Assembly (NCBI GenBank): GCA_041484525.1
Contig: JBGPHT010000020.1
Coordinates: 1-64,000 of the forward strand
DNA length: 64,000 nt
Direction: 5' to 3'
Source: JBGPHT01 sp041484525
Lineage (GTDB): Bacteria; Acidobacteriota; Terriglobia; Bryobacterales; Bryobacteraceae
Shown: piece by piece, positions 41,377-51,519 of the stretch
Numbering within the stretch: the stretch's first letter is position 1
Layout of the letters: each line of letters begins with the position of its first letter
The notes under the pieces: generated by a model
The model's database searches: none
What the model saw: only the letters and a program-made list of their open reading frames with translations
What the model was told of the DNA's origin: nothing
Program-made: the position numbers and the translations under genes

Positions 41377-42267
41377 ATGTTTCAATTGACGAGCGAACAA
41401 TTCCGAGTAAACGTCGCCCTCGCCGAGATGCTCAAGGGCGGCGTCATCATGGACGTCACTAACGTCGAACAGGCACAGATCGCGGAAGAGGCGGGCGCCT
41501 CGGCCGTGATGGCCCTCGAGCGCGTGCCATCCGATATCCGCAAGGACGGAGGGGTGGCGCGCATGGCGGCCATCGCCATTATCGAACAGATCCAGAAGAC
41601 GGTCACCATCCCCGTGATGGCCAAGGCGCGGATCGGCCACTTCATGGAGGCCCGCATTCTCGAAGCGCTGCACGTGGACTTTATCGACGAAAGTGAAGTC
41701 CTCACCCCGGCCGACGAGGAGCACCACATCGACAAGACCAAGTTCCGGATTCCGTTCGTGTGCGGTGCGCGCAACCTGGGCGAGGCGCTGCGGCGCATCG
41801 GGGAAGGCGCGGCCATGATCCGCACCAAGGGCGAGGCCGGCTCCGGCAACATCGTGGAAGCGGTGCGGCACATCCGCACCATCGTTAAGGAGATGAAGCA
41901 GCTCACCGTCCTCGGCGCGGAGGAGCTGTTCCACGCGGCCAAGAATCTGCAGGCGCCTCTCGAACTGGTGGAATGGGTGGCCAAGAACGGCCGGCTGCCG
42001 GTCCCCAACTTCTCCGCCGGCGGCATCGCCACTCCGGCCGACGCGGCGCTCGTCATGCAGCTCGGCGCCGAGGCCGTATTCGTCGGGTCCGGCATCTTCA
42101 AATCGTCCGATCCCACGGCGCGCGCCAAAGCCATCGTGCAGGCTGCCAAGAACTACGACAACCCCGAGAAACTCCTCGAAGCCAGCCGCGCGCTGGGTGA
42201 GGCCATGCCCGGACTGGACGTCTCCAAGATTCCGGAAGCGGAATTGATGCAAACCCGAGGCTGGTAA
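41377..42267 (+). CDS. pdxS: Pyridoxal 5'-phosphate synthase subunit PdxS
   Basis: 296 residues from ATG at 41377 (GGAGAG upstream); the frame is open to 41239 through the repeat but that is not coding. The (beta/alpha)8 barrel shows GGVIMDVTNVEQAQIAEEAGA, VMALERVPSDIRKDGGVARM, VMAKARIGHF and the phosphate site GEAGSGNI and NFSAGGIATPADAA. It makes PLP from ribose 5-phosphate, glyceraldehyde 3-phosphate and ammonia supplied by PdxT. It shares one base with pdxT. Confidence 0.97.
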   Translation: MFQLTSEQFRVNVALAEMLKGGVIMDVTNVEQAQIAEEAGASAVMALERVPSDIRKDGGVARMAAIAIIEQIQKTVTIPVMAKARIGHFMEARILEALHVDFIDESEVLTPADEEHHIDKTKFRIPFVCGARNLGEALRRIGEGAAMIRTKGEAGSGNIVEAVRHIRTIVKEMKQLTVLGAEELFHAAKNLQAPLELVEWVAKNGRLPVPNFSAGGIATPADAALVMQLGAEAVFVGSGIFKSSDPTARAKAIVQAAKNYDNPEKLLEASRALGEAMPGLDVSKIPEAELMQTRGW

Positions 42268-42845
42268 TGAAAAAAGTTGGGGTGCTTTCGCTGCAGGGCG
42301 ATTTCGCGGCGCACGGCGCGGCCCTCGAGCGCGCCGGGGCAGAGCCGGTGTACGTCCGCGAACCCGAGCAGTTTGAGGAAATCGACGGGCTGGTGATTCC
42401 CGGCGGCGAAAGCACCACCATGCTGAAGCTCATGCGCTATGAGGGCCTGCTCGAGCCGCTACGCGAATTCGGCCGGCGGAAGCCCATCTTCGGCACCTGC
42501 GCCGGAGCCATTCTGCTGGCGGACGAAGTCACGAACCCGGAGCAGGAGAGCCTTGGCCTGATGGATATCGGCGTCGAGCGGAATGCTTACGGGCGGCAGA
42601 TCGACAGCCGTGTGGCCGAGATCGAACCCGAGCCCGACTTCGCCGAGCGGACCTCCCCCGGCAAGCTCGAAGCCGTATTCATTCGCGCGCCCATCATCCG
42701 GCGGCTCGGCGAAGGCGCCCGCGTTCTGGCGCGCTATGCCGGCGACCCGGTTCTGGTGGAGCAGGGAAAACACCTGGTCGCCACGTTTCACCCCGAGCTC
42801 ACCCCGGACTCGCGCGTGCACGCGCTGTTTCTGGGAAAATTGTGA
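42267..42845 (+). CDS. pdxT: PLP synthase glutaminase subunit PdxT
   Basis: 192 residues. Class I glutaminase features: nucleophile Cys78 in FGTCAGAI, the pair His175/Glu177 in FHPEL, and the PGGESTTM loop. It releases ammonia from glutamine and channels it to PdxS. It starts in the pdxS stop codon (TAATGA). Confidence 0.97.
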   Translation: MKKVGVLSLQGDFAAHGAALERAGAEPVYVREPEQFEEIDGLVIPGGESTTMLKLMRYEGLLEPLREFGRRKPIFGTCAGAILLADEVTNPEQESLGLMDIGVERNAYGRQIDSRVAEIEPEPDFAERTSPGKLEAVFIRAPIIRRLGEGARVLARYAGDPVLVEQGKHLVATFHPELTPDSRVHALFLGKL

Positions 42846-42847
42846 GC

Positions 42848-43294
42848 ATGCCCCTTAAGAAGGTCCTGTTCGTGTGCATCGGGAATTCCTGCCGCAGCCA
42901 GATGGCGGAGGCCTTTGCACGCGCCTATGGATCGGACGTCGTCATCCCCGCCAGCGCCGGCCTCATGCCGGCGGGTAGCATCGCTCCCGACACGCTGCGC
43001 GCGATGGACGAAAAGGGACTCAACCTGCGCGACCATTTTCCCAAGAGCATCGCGCACCTGGGCCGCGCGGAATTCGACCTCGCCGTCAATATGAGCGGCT
43101 TCGACCTGCCCAACGGAGTGGGGGCCCGGGTGGTGGACTGGGAAGTGCCGGACCCCGTCTCGCTCGAGTACGACGAGCATTGCGAAGTGCGCGATCTGCT
43201 GGAACGGCGGGTGATGGAGTTGATCCTGAAATTGCGCGCCGAGCAGAAACAGCCGCCTCTGCGCGGCCTGGGCTCCAGGCAGGTGCCTCGGTGA
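42848..43294 (+). CDS. Low-molecular-weight protein tyrosine phosphatase / ArsC-like protein
   Basis: 148 residues from ATG at 42848 (a GTG at 42842 overlaps the pdxT stop). The P-loop is CIGNSCRS (Cys10, Arg16), followed by QMAEAFARAYG and a general acid Asp in DWEVPDP. This fold covers LMW tyrosine phosphatases and thioredoxin-type arsenate reductases. The CIGNSCRSQMAEA form is shared with ArsC-like proteins, so the exact activity cannot be set. Two bases separate it from pdxT. Confidence 0.85.
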   Translation: MPLKKVLFVCIGNSCRSQMAEAFARAYGSDVVIPASAGLMPAGSIAPDTLRAMDEKGLNLRDHFPKSIAHLGRAEFDLAVNMSGFDLPNGVGARVVDWEVPDPVSLEYDEHCEVRDLLERRVMELILKLRAEQKQPPLRGLGSRQVPR

Positions 43295-43377
43295 ACCCCC
43301 CTTGCACCCGGCTAGCCCGTTGGGGATAATACCGGCAGACCCAGACAGTATGATCCGTCACCGACAGGAGATCTGCC

Positions 43378-43701
43378 GTGCGAACCACCTTGGTAGCCGC
43401 TCTAGTTTCGTGTGCTGATACTTCTTTGAAACCCAAGGCCCGCCGGTTTCTATTGGGCCTATCGTCCGACGAGCTTCAATTCATTGCCGAATTCATCGGC
43501 GCCAGCATTCTCGAATCCTCCGGCCAGTGCGCCGGCTCCCGTTCCCAGTTGGCCGCCCGCATCGCGGAATTTCAGCGGGCCAACGCCCCACGCGCCACCG
43601 ACACCGGCGATCGCGACCACAAGTCCATCCTGCTACTCGAATTCCTCTGCCGCAGCGGTCTCAGGCAGTACGCTGTTCCCCTGGGCGCGCGGGTCAACTA
43701 A
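43378..43701 (+). CDS. Small protein of unknown function
   Basis: 107 residues from GTG at 43378; CAGGAG sits about 8 bases upstream. The sequence is helical (LGLSSDELQFIAEFIGASIL, QLAARIAEFQRAN) and ends DHKSILLLEFLCRSGLRQYAVPLG. No family or signal peptide recognised. A family A palindrome follows 12 bp after its stop. Confidence 0.6.
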   Translation: MRTTLVAALVSCADTSLKPKARRFLLGLSSDELQFIAEFIGASILESSGQCAGSRSQLAARIAEFQRANAPRATDTGDRDHKSILLLEFLCRSGLRQYAVPLGARVN

Positions 43702-43712
43702 CCCAGGAAAAA

Positions 43713-43832
43713 TCTTCACCGCCGAGACGCCGAGCCCGCTGAGAAAAATACTTGGGGCAAGGCCGGACAAACCGCCGCCGATATTTTATGTTTCCATTTT
43801 CTCGGCGGTCTCGGCGTCTCGGCGGTGAAGGT
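43713..43832. repeat. Palindromic repeat, family A, copy 3
   Basis: Left arm 43713-43746 and right arm 43797-43832 with the same TTCACCGCCGAGACGCCGAG motif as copies 1 and 2; the loop is longer (about 50 nt). It lies between convergent genes (stops at 43701 and 43836). Confidence 0.92.
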
Positions 43833-43835
43833 TTT

Positions 43836-44252
43836 CTAGCTGCTGTGGTCGTGGATGATCTTCCACCCGGCCGACGTCTTCTTCAGCACCAGGGTGAACC
43901 GGCCGCTGGCGTCCCCGCCGCCCTCGGGCGTTCGCTTCAAGCTGAACTTGCCGATGGCCAACGCGAAACCCTTGCCTAACTCACGCACTTCGATTTCGGA
44001 AAAGGTCAGCGTGCCCATCTTCTCGCGCGTCCCATAGGAGCGCTGGTAGCGGCCGAGGATCGCCTGGACGCCGCCGCGCGTCACCTCCTTGCCGACGAAC
44101 GTGGTCGAGGGCGAGTCTTCGTAGTCGGTCGCGAAGGCGGCCAGGTCGCCGCGATTCCACGTGGCTTCCGAATTCTTCAGCATCGTACGGATCTCATCCG
44201 TCTGCGCCATCACCAACGGCGCGAAAATAAAAGGAACCATCCAGCGCAGCAT
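43836..44252 (-). CDS. Exported SnoaL/DUF4440-like (NTF2-fold) protein
   Basis: 138 residues from ATG at 44252 with signal peptide MLRWMVPFIFAPLVMAQ; the frame is open further upstream into the start region of the next gene, but that part overlaps the divergent transporter start. The body is NTF2-like: IRTMLKNSEATWNRGDLAAFATDYEDSP and ASGRFTLVLKKTSAGWKIIHDHSS. Members of this fold bind small ligands or act as enzymes of varied type; function unknown here. Confidence 0.78.
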   Translation of the reverse strand: MLRWMVPFIFAPLVMAQTDEIRTMLKNSEATWNRGDLAAFATDYEDSPSTTFVGKEVTRGGVQAILGRYQRSYGTREKMGTLTFSEIEVRELGKGFALAIGKFSLKRTPEGGGDASGRFTLVLKKTSAGWKIIHDHSS

Positions 44253-44277
44253 GCCGCCGATTATAATAGGTGCCTCT

Positions 44278-45768
<1,491 letters not shown>

Positions 45769-46006
45769 ATTGCGTCCGGCTTTGTGAGATTACGCGCTCC
45801 TCTGTCGCTGTTCGGCGCGGTGGCGGGCCTGACCATTGCGGCGGCCGTGGTTCTCGCATTGATGATCAAACCTACGGTGCGGCTGATGTCCGGCGTGAAG
45901 TAGGATCAGGTCCTGCTTTGTGAGATTACGTCCTCCTCTGTGAAATATTTGATACAACAGTTGGGTCCAGACTTTCACAATGTAATGTGATTGGAGGAAA
46001 CAACTC

Positions 46007-46558
46007 ATGAACCGCCGGCGATTTCTTCAAGGAGTTGGTGGGAGCTCGGTGGCGCTCCTGATTGGGCGGGGCCAGGCTCAGACACTGAAGTTCAATGAAA
46101 TTTATTCCATCAGATGCCTGGGGAACGTGAATGGGCCGAGGTATCTGGATGGCCGCACCGGCAGCGGCACTGTGGCGTTAGTCGACAAGCTGGTAAAGCC
46201 GTTCTTCGGAACAAAGTGGCAGCTCGTCAACGGCGGGAACGGAGCCGTCGCGTTCAGATGCAAGGGTAATGCCGCAGGGCCGGTGTGGCTCGACGGCAGA
46301 ACCGCAGATGGCACCGTGGGACTGGCTCCCAAAGCTGGCGGAACATTTACCGGCACCCGATGGCAGGTGATTGAGGTCAATGGCGGAGTAACGCTGAAGT
46401 GCCTTGGAAATATTGAGGGTCCGCGATGGTTGGATGGCAGGACCGGTAACGGCTCAGTCGGGCTGGCAAAGACGACAGACCCGCCCTTCACCGGAACGAA
46501 GTGGGAGATCAAGCCATACCCTCGTTGCATTGATGAGCCTTGTCCTTTGCCGTGGTGA
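46007..46558 (+). CDS. Tat-exported protein with three beta-trefoil-like repeats
   Basis: 183 residues from ATG at 46007 (GGAGGAAA upstream). The N-terminus NRRRFLQGVGGSSVALLIG is a twin-arginine signal. Three repeats follow, each with the pattern (K/R)CLGNxxGPRWLDGRTxxGTVGLA..GTKW: about residues 36-75, 82-122 and 130-170. Three such units of about 45 residues suggest a beta-trefoil fold like ricin-type lectins. The role is unknown; carbohydrate binding is a guess. It precedes the PadR-permease pair. Confidence 0.75.
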   Translation: MNRRRFLQGVGGSSVALLIGRGQAQTLKFNEIYSIRCLGNVNGPRYLDGRTGSGTVALVDKLVKPFFGTKWQLVNGGNGAVAFRCKGNAAGPVWLDGRTADGTVGLAPKAGGTFTGTRWQVIEVNGGVTLKCLGNIEGPRWLDGRTGNGSVGLAKTTDPPFTGTKWEIKPYPRCIDEPCPLPW

Positions 46559-46566
46559 AATGATAC

Positions 46567-46591
46567 ACTCCTTTGCGTATCGCAAAGGAGT
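46567..46591. promoter_or_regulatory. Perfect inverted repeat overlapping the padR ribosome binding site
   Basis: ACTCCTTTGCG at 46567-46577 and its exact inverse at 46581-46591, separated by TAT. The right arm contains the ribosome binding site AAGGAG (46585-46590) of the padR-type gene starting at 46598. It may be an operator for PadR autoregulation, or an RNA hairpin that hides the ribosome binding site, or both. Confidence 0.75.
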
Positions 46592-46597
46592 GCTGAG

Positions 46598-46942
46598 ATG
46601 CCCCACGCAAAGTCCGAGGTTCTCCAGGGAACTCTCGATCTTATGATCCTCAAGGCTTTGGATGCGCTTGGGCCGCTCCACGGCTACGGCATCGCGCGCC
46701 GCATCGAGCAACTCAGCGACGAACTGCTTCAGCTCAACGAAGGCACTGTCTACCAGTCGCTGCAGCGCCTCCAGCAGAAAGGATGGATCTCATCCGAGTG
46801 GGGCGTCTCCGAGAACAACCGCAAGGCGAAATTCTATTCCATAACCAGGCCGGGCCGTAAGCAACTCGCTCGTGAGTCCGAGAATTGGGGGCGAATGTCC
46901 GGCTTGGTCGAGCGGATTCTGCAACTCGGAAGAGTGGGTTAG
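46598..46942 (+). CDS. PadR-family transcriptional regulator
   Basis: 114 residues with the PadR winged helix: GTLDLMILKALDALGPLHGYGIARRIEQ and LNEGTVYQSLQRLQQKGWISSEWG. It ends 1 base before the permease ATG. PadR-permease pairs of this type are common in Acidobacteria. The inverted repeat over its RBS suggests self-control. Confidence 0.93.
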   Translation: MPHAKSEVLQGTLDLMILKALDALGPLHGYGIARRIEQLSDELLQLNEGTVYQSLQRLQQKGWISSEWGVSENNRKAKFYSITRPGRKQLARESENWGRMSGLVERILQLGRVG

Positions 46943-46943
46943 C

Positions 46944-49589
46944 ATGTTAGCCGCGATAAGAATAATCGTTTCCCGAATTCGTGGTCTGTTCAGCCGTCGG
47001 GGATCGGACGAGGATCTTGACGAAGAGTTTCGTGCCCACCTGGCCATGCTGACCGAGCGGTTCGTCAAGCAGGGCATGAACGCGGAAGACGCGCGCTACG
47101 CGGCACGCCGGCAGTTTGGCGCGCTCACCCAGATCCAGGAGCAGATTCGGGAACGCCGGTCCGTACCGCTATTTGACGAACTGCGGCAGGATGCGAAACT
47201 CGCGCTTCGACAGCTTCGCAAGGCGCCGCGCTTCACTGCCATCGCGGTCTCCGTCCTCGCGTTGGGCGCCGGAGCCAACACGGCGATGTTCAGCGTCATC
47301 GACGGCGTCCTGCTACGATCGCTTCCTTACCCGCAGGCGGAGCAACTCGTGTGGGTGGGAGAAGTGCTGAAGGGCAACACGGCGGATGAAGTCACACTCA
47401 CACCCAACTTTCTCGACTGGCGCCGCCAGAACCACGTGTTCACGGCGATGGCGGCATTCAACTATCGTCCTCGAACGCTTATGGAAGGCGAAGCCATCCA
47501 ACTCCGGACCGTCAAGGCATCCGCCGCCCTGCTCCCGATACTGAAAGTGCAGCCGCTGATAGGCCGGAGCTTTCTAACCAGCGAAGATCAGAAGGGTCAC
47601 GATCAGGTTGCCATCCTTTCCTACGGTCTTTGGCAGCAGAGCTTCGGGGGAGCAAAAGAGATCGTTGGCCGCACCATCACGCTGGACGATGGAACCTACG
47701 ACGTGGTCGGGATCCTGCCGCCCGATTTCCATTTTCCCGGGCAGCAGCCGATTGACCTGATGACTCCGCTGGGAAAGAACGAGGAGTTGGAACTGACGCG
47801 CGGAGATGGAACCACTACGATTGTTCGGGACGTGGTCGCCCGCCTGAAACCAGGGGTGACTCTGGAACAGGCGCGCGCCGAGATGGAGATCATCGAGTCC
47901 CGCCTCGCCCCGCCGGCATTCTTCAAAGGCGGGCAGATGACGGTCAGGGTCCTCTCTCTGCATGACAGGTTCGTCGGAAACATCCGGCCGGCGCTGCTGG
48001 CGATATTGTGGGCTGTCGGCTTCCTGCTTCTCATGGCATGCGCCAACGTCGCCAATCTGCTATTGAGCCGCGCTGTGTCGCGGCAGCGGGAGTTCGCGAT
48101 TCGCGCCGCGCTGGGGGCCTCACGCCGTCGCATTGCGCAACAACTTCTGGTTGAGAGCCTGGTGCTGGCCGCGCTGAGCTGTGTCAGCGGTGTGTTGCTG
48201 GCTTTCTGGATGCGGAGCCTTCTCGCCGTACCGGAGACGATCCCCGGGTTCACAACTCTTCCACTCGACTTCCGGGTTCTCGGTTTTGCCGTGGCCATCG
48301 CATGTGCGAGCGCTGTCGCGTTCGGACTCGGTCCTTCCCTTGCGGGCGCTAGCGCGGCCATCTCTCCGGCGCTGGTGTCGGACGGCCGCTCTCTCTCGCT
48401 GGGAGGGCACCGGCGATTCTGGTTGAACCTCCTGGCATCGGCACAAATGGCGATCGCGATTGTCCTCCTGACCGGCGGGGGGCTGATGCTGCAGAGCTTT
48501 TGGAAACTCCGCTACCACGACCTCGGATTCGTGACAGATCGTCTGTTGACCGCGCGCCTGAATCTCAGCGGCGTCCGGTATGCGAATCCCGCCAAACAGA
48601 TTGCATTCCTGGATGCCCTCTTGGACGACATCCGCAGTCTTCCCGGAGTCGAGGGCATCGCCGCGGGCAATCTGCCGCCGGGCGACGGACACGCGACCAA
48701 CGGCTTCGGGATAGAGGGTCGCGCACTCGCGCCCCAGGGCCGGCGCCCGGTTGCCCGGCAATACTCGGTGAGTCCGGAATATTTTCGCCTGCTTGGAATC
48801 CCGCTGCTCCAAGGGCGCGGAATCGTGGATAGCGACAACGCGGACGCGCTCCCTGTGGCGCTGATCAGCCAGACCTTCGCGCGTATCAACTTCGCCGGCG
48901 AGAACCCGATCGGCAAGAGAATCCGCTCGGAGAGGAATGATCCCTGGCGAACCATCGCCGGAGTGGTAGGCGACGTCAAGACGGCCGGGATGGCGTCTGC
49001 GCCGGAGCCGGTCATCTACTTTCCCTATCGCCAGACGGGAGCCATGGGCGGTGATGCCGGTATCCTGATTCGCACTGCATTCGATCCAGCTTCCATCGGT
49101 CCGGAGCTTCGGAAGCGAATATCTCAAATAGACCGCCAGCAGCCGGTTGTCGACATTCAAACCATGGACCACCGGCTTACAGAATCGGTCGCGAAGCCCC
49201 GATTGGCCGCCGTGTTCCTGGGGAGCTTTGCCGCCCTCGGGCTCCTGTTAGCCGCCGTCGGCATCTATGGCGTGATGTCGTTCCTGGTCCGTTGGAGATT
49301 CCGGGAGATCGGCATTCGCCTCGCGGTCGGGGCACGGCCGCGAGATGTTACGCGGATGATCTTGACCCACAGTCTCAAACTGATTCTGGCGGGCGTTGCG
49401 GCCGGAGTCTGTTGTGCACTCTATCTGGGCCGCTTAATTCAGAAGCTGTTGTACGGCGTATCTTCCACCGACCCGCTCACGTTTGGTCTGGCCATCGGAT
49501 TCCTGGTGCTGATTGGCCTTGCCGCCTCATACCTGCCGGCGCGACAGGCGTCGCAGATCGATCCGATGGCGACCCTGCGAAGCGAGTAG
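46944..49589 (+). CDS. MacB/FtsX-type orphan permease (acidobacterial ADOP family)
   Basis: 881 residues from ATG at 46944. The N-terminal about 100 residues form a helical domain (DLDEEFRAHLAMLTERFVKQGMNAEDARYAARRQFG) typical of acidobacterial duplicated orphan permeases. Then come two FtsX/MacB_PCD units with eight membrane helices: LALRQLRKAPRFTAIAVSVLALGAGANTAMFS opens the first, and RFREIGIRLAVGARPRDVTRMIL is in the last. No ATPase subunit gene is adjacent, hence orphan. The transported substrate is unknown. Confidence 0.92.
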   Translation: MLAAIRIIVSRIRGLFSRRGSDEDLDEEFRAHLAMLTERFVKQGMNAEDARYAARRQFGALTQIQEQIRERRSVPLFDELRQDAKLALRQLRKAPRFTAIAVSVLALGAGANTAMFSVIDGVLLRSLPYPQAEQLVWVGEVLKGNTADEVTLTPNFLDWRRQNHVFTAMAAFNYRPRTLMEGEAIQLRTVKASAALLPILKVQPLIGRSFLTSEDQKGHDQVAILSYGLWQQSFGGAKEIVGRTITLDDGTYDVVGILPPDFHFPGQQPIDLMTPLGKNEELELTRGDGTTTIVRDVVARLKPGVTLEQARAEMEIIESRLAPPAFFKGGQMTVRVLSLHDRFVGNIRPALLAILWAVGFLLLMACANVANLLLSRAVSRQREFAIRAALGASRRRIAQQLLVESLVLAALSCVSGVLLAFWMRSLLAVPETIPGFTTLPLDFRVLGFAVAIACASAVAFGLGPSLAGASAAISPALVSDGRSLSLGGHRRFWLNLLASAQMAIAIVLLTGGGLMLQSFWKLRYHDLGFVTDRLLTARLNLSGVRYANPAKQIAFLDALLDDIRSLPGVEGIAAGNLPPGDGHATNGFGIEGRALAPQGRRPVARQYSVSPEYFRLLGIPLLQGRGIVDSDNADALPVALISQTFARINFAGENPIGKRIRSERNDPWRTIAGVVGDVKTAGMASAPEPVIYFPYRQTGAMGGDAGILIRTAFDPASIGPELRKRISQIDRQQPVVDIQTMDHRLTESVAKPRLAAVFLGSFAALGLLLAAVGIYGVMSFLVRWRFREIGIRLAVGARPRDVTRMILTHSLKLILAGVAAGVCCALYLGRLIQKLLYGVSSTDPLTFGLAIGFLVLIGLAASYLPARQASQIDPMATLRSE

Positions 49590-49591
49590 CG

Positions 49592-50584
49592 CTAGGCACC
49601 GGCGCCGGCCTGGAAACCTTCCCACGTGTACGCCGAGAAGCGCCGCACGGTCACGAAACCGACTCGCTCGTAAAGCTTCACGGCGTCCTCATTCGACGCG
49701 GTGACGGTGAGGCTTGCGGTCCGGCATCCCATGTCGCGCAGCGTGATCAGCGATTGGCGCAGCAGCTCGTGGCCGATGCCCGTCCCCCGGACCGCCGGCG
49801 AAACGCAGATCTGCGTGATGTGTCCGCAGTCGGGCGCAACCAGGCTCGCCAGCGATGCGCCGCACAAGCGGCCGCTCACGGCTTCAAAAGCCGCGTACGA
49901 CGCCGGCCGGTAAAACGCTCCGCAGCCCGGATACTGCACGATGTTGTACAGGAACCGCCGCGCTCCGGCAGGGCTGCGGTACTGGTCGTTGATGCGGCTG
50001 TCCACGTGCCCCGCGTAAGCTGCCGCAATTAATTGCGCCGCGGAATCCTGGTAGTGATCCGACCACTTCTCGATGTACATCGGCATCCGAACGTGTCCGG
50101 ACGAGAGCGGCGAGTGCTGCAGATCGATGCGCATGAAGTTGCGCGCATACGCATTTGCGAACTCGGGATACGGCACCGGCCGGTCCGCCGCCGATTCGAG
50201 CATCATGAGCTGCGATTCCACGCGCACTACCGCCGGATTCGCCATGATGGCTGAAAGCGCCCCTTCCAGCAACTGGTTCTCACGCTCGATGGAACGGAAG
50301 GCGCGCCGCACGTAAAGATCGCCGATGAGTCCCTTGTTGTCCTCGAGCACGTAATAGAGATACCCGGTGACTTCGCCGTTCTCGATCAGCGCGCTGCCGT
50401 GGAGGGCCCGCAGGTCGACGAAGCGCCGCACCAGATCCGCCGACTTTTCGAAATCCCACTCGAGCGCCGCCCGCCACACGGCACTCTCCTCGCGGAGCAG
50501 CGGTTCCAGGTCCCGCGCCGACAAGCGCCGCAGGTCGGCGATCTCGATGGGCCGTTGCGGGGCCGGATGAAGCCGGGCAGCCAT
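49592..50584 (-). CDS. GNAT-family acetyltransferase with two acetyltransferase-like units
   Basis: 330 residues. The C-terminal half has the acetyl-CoA binding signature ICVSPAVRGTGIGHELLRQSLITLRDMG and the end LYERVGF. The N-terminal half looks like a decayed first GNAT unit (GYLYYVLEDNKGLIGDLYVRRAFR). Two-unit GNATs include mycothiol synthase-like enzymes; the substrate here is not known. It is convergent with the permease (2-bp gap). Confidence 0.85.
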   Translation of the reverse strand: MAARLHPAPQRPIEIADLRRLSARDLEPLLREESAVWRAALEWDFEKSADLVRRFVDLRALHGSALIENGEVTGYLYYVLEDNKGLIGDLYVRRAFRSIERENQLLEGALSAIMANPAVVRVESQLMMLESAADRPVPYPEFANAYARNFMRIDLQHSPLSSGHVRMPMYIEKWSDHYQDSAAQLIAAAYAGHVDSRINDQYRSPAGARRFLYNIVQYPGCGAFYRPASYAAFEAVSGRLCGASLASLVAPDCGHITQICVSPAVRGTGIGHELLRQSLITLRDMGCRTASLTVTASNEDAVKLYERVGFVTVRRFSAYTWEGFQAGAGA

Positions 50585-50627
50585 ATTGGCCTGTTATTGT
50601 ACCTCTTACTACATCTTATCCCTGCTC

Positions 50628-51395
50628 TTATCCCGGATGCCGGACCGCTGCTCGAACATTGGCTCCGCGGGGCGCCCACACCGCCGGGTCGGTCGGCCCG
50701 AACAGCGCCAGCACCGGCGTCCCTACGGCCGCTGCCAGGTGCGTGATCCCGGAATCATTGCCGATGTAGAGGCGCGCGCCCGCCAGCCAGCATGCCAGTT
50801 CATACAAGTCGTCGATCCGGACGGCGCCGTCAATCGCCGGATCGTCGGGGCCCGTGCACCAGCACACGGGCATCACGCGCTCGAGGCTCCGCGCCAACTG
50901 CCGGAACTTTTCCAAGGGCCAGTTTTTCCGGGCCGACCCGGAGAACGGGTGAATGACCGCGTAGTTTCCGGGCGCGGCGGCGCAGGGGATGCGGGGAACA
51001 CCGTCGCTATCGCAGGCCGCGATCGTCCGCACCTGTTCGAGGTAGAAGTCGGTCGCGTGGATTCCAGCGCCCGCAGGCGGCAGCGCGTCGAGGAATGTAA
51101 ACGGCAGCCCGAGATTCGCAACCGCCGCGCGAAACTCAGGCCGGTTGGAGCCGTACCAGCAGACGATGGAATCGAACCGCCGCAGTTCGTCGAGGAGATG
51201 CGGGGGCGGGTCGGTCACGCTCAGCAGGTCGAGGCCGGTCGACGCGATGGCGCGCGCGCGATCCGCAAACCGGACCAACGGAACATTCTGCGACGCGGTC
51301 CACACCTCGAAGCGGTCAGCTCGCAGGCACTCGATGGCGGGCAGGGAGACGATGAAATCGCCGATCGCGCCCGGCCGGATGACGAGTCGTCGCAC
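50628..51395 (-). CDS. Glycosyltransferase family 9 (heptosyltransferase-like)
   Basis: 255 residues with the two GT9 signatures: MRRLVIRPGAIGDFIVSLPAIECL at the N-terminus and YIGNDSGITHLAAAVGTPVLALFGPTDPAVWAPRG near the end. Length is shorter than LPS heptosyltransferases (about 330), mostly in the middle. It should add a sugar in lipopolysaccharide or other surface glycan synthesis. It is 43 bp from the GNAT gene on the same strand. Confidence 0.9.
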   Translation of the reverse strand: MRRLVIRPGAIGDFIVSLPAIECLRADRFEVWTASQNVPLVRFADRARAIASTGLDLLSVTDPPPHLLDELRRFDSIVCWYGSNRPEFRAAVANLGLPFTFLDALPPAGAGIHATDFYLEQVRTIAACDSDGVPRIPCAAAPGNYAVIHPFSGSARKNWPLEKFRQLARSLERVMPVCWCTGPDDPAIDGAVRIDDLYELACWLAGARLYIGNDSGITHLAAAVGTPVLALFGPTDPAVWAPRGANVRAAVRHPG

Positions 51396-51466
51396 GCGCC
51401 TTCAGTATCGCAAGAACAGTCTTTGCCGCGGTTGTTTTATCCACAGGAGATGCACCGCTGTTTTGC

Positions 51467-51491
51467 TGTATCTATTTGAAAAATAGATACA
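51467..51491. repeat. AT-rich perfect inverted repeat
   Basis: TGTATCTATTT (51467-51477), spacer GAA, then its exact inverse (51481-51491). It lies upstream of the GT9 gene start (minus strand) and before the purine-rich region. It could be an operator or a boundary; I cannot tell. Confidence 0.7.
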
Positions 51492-51519
51492 TAAAATCTG
51501 ATGAAAAAGTAACGTTCCT

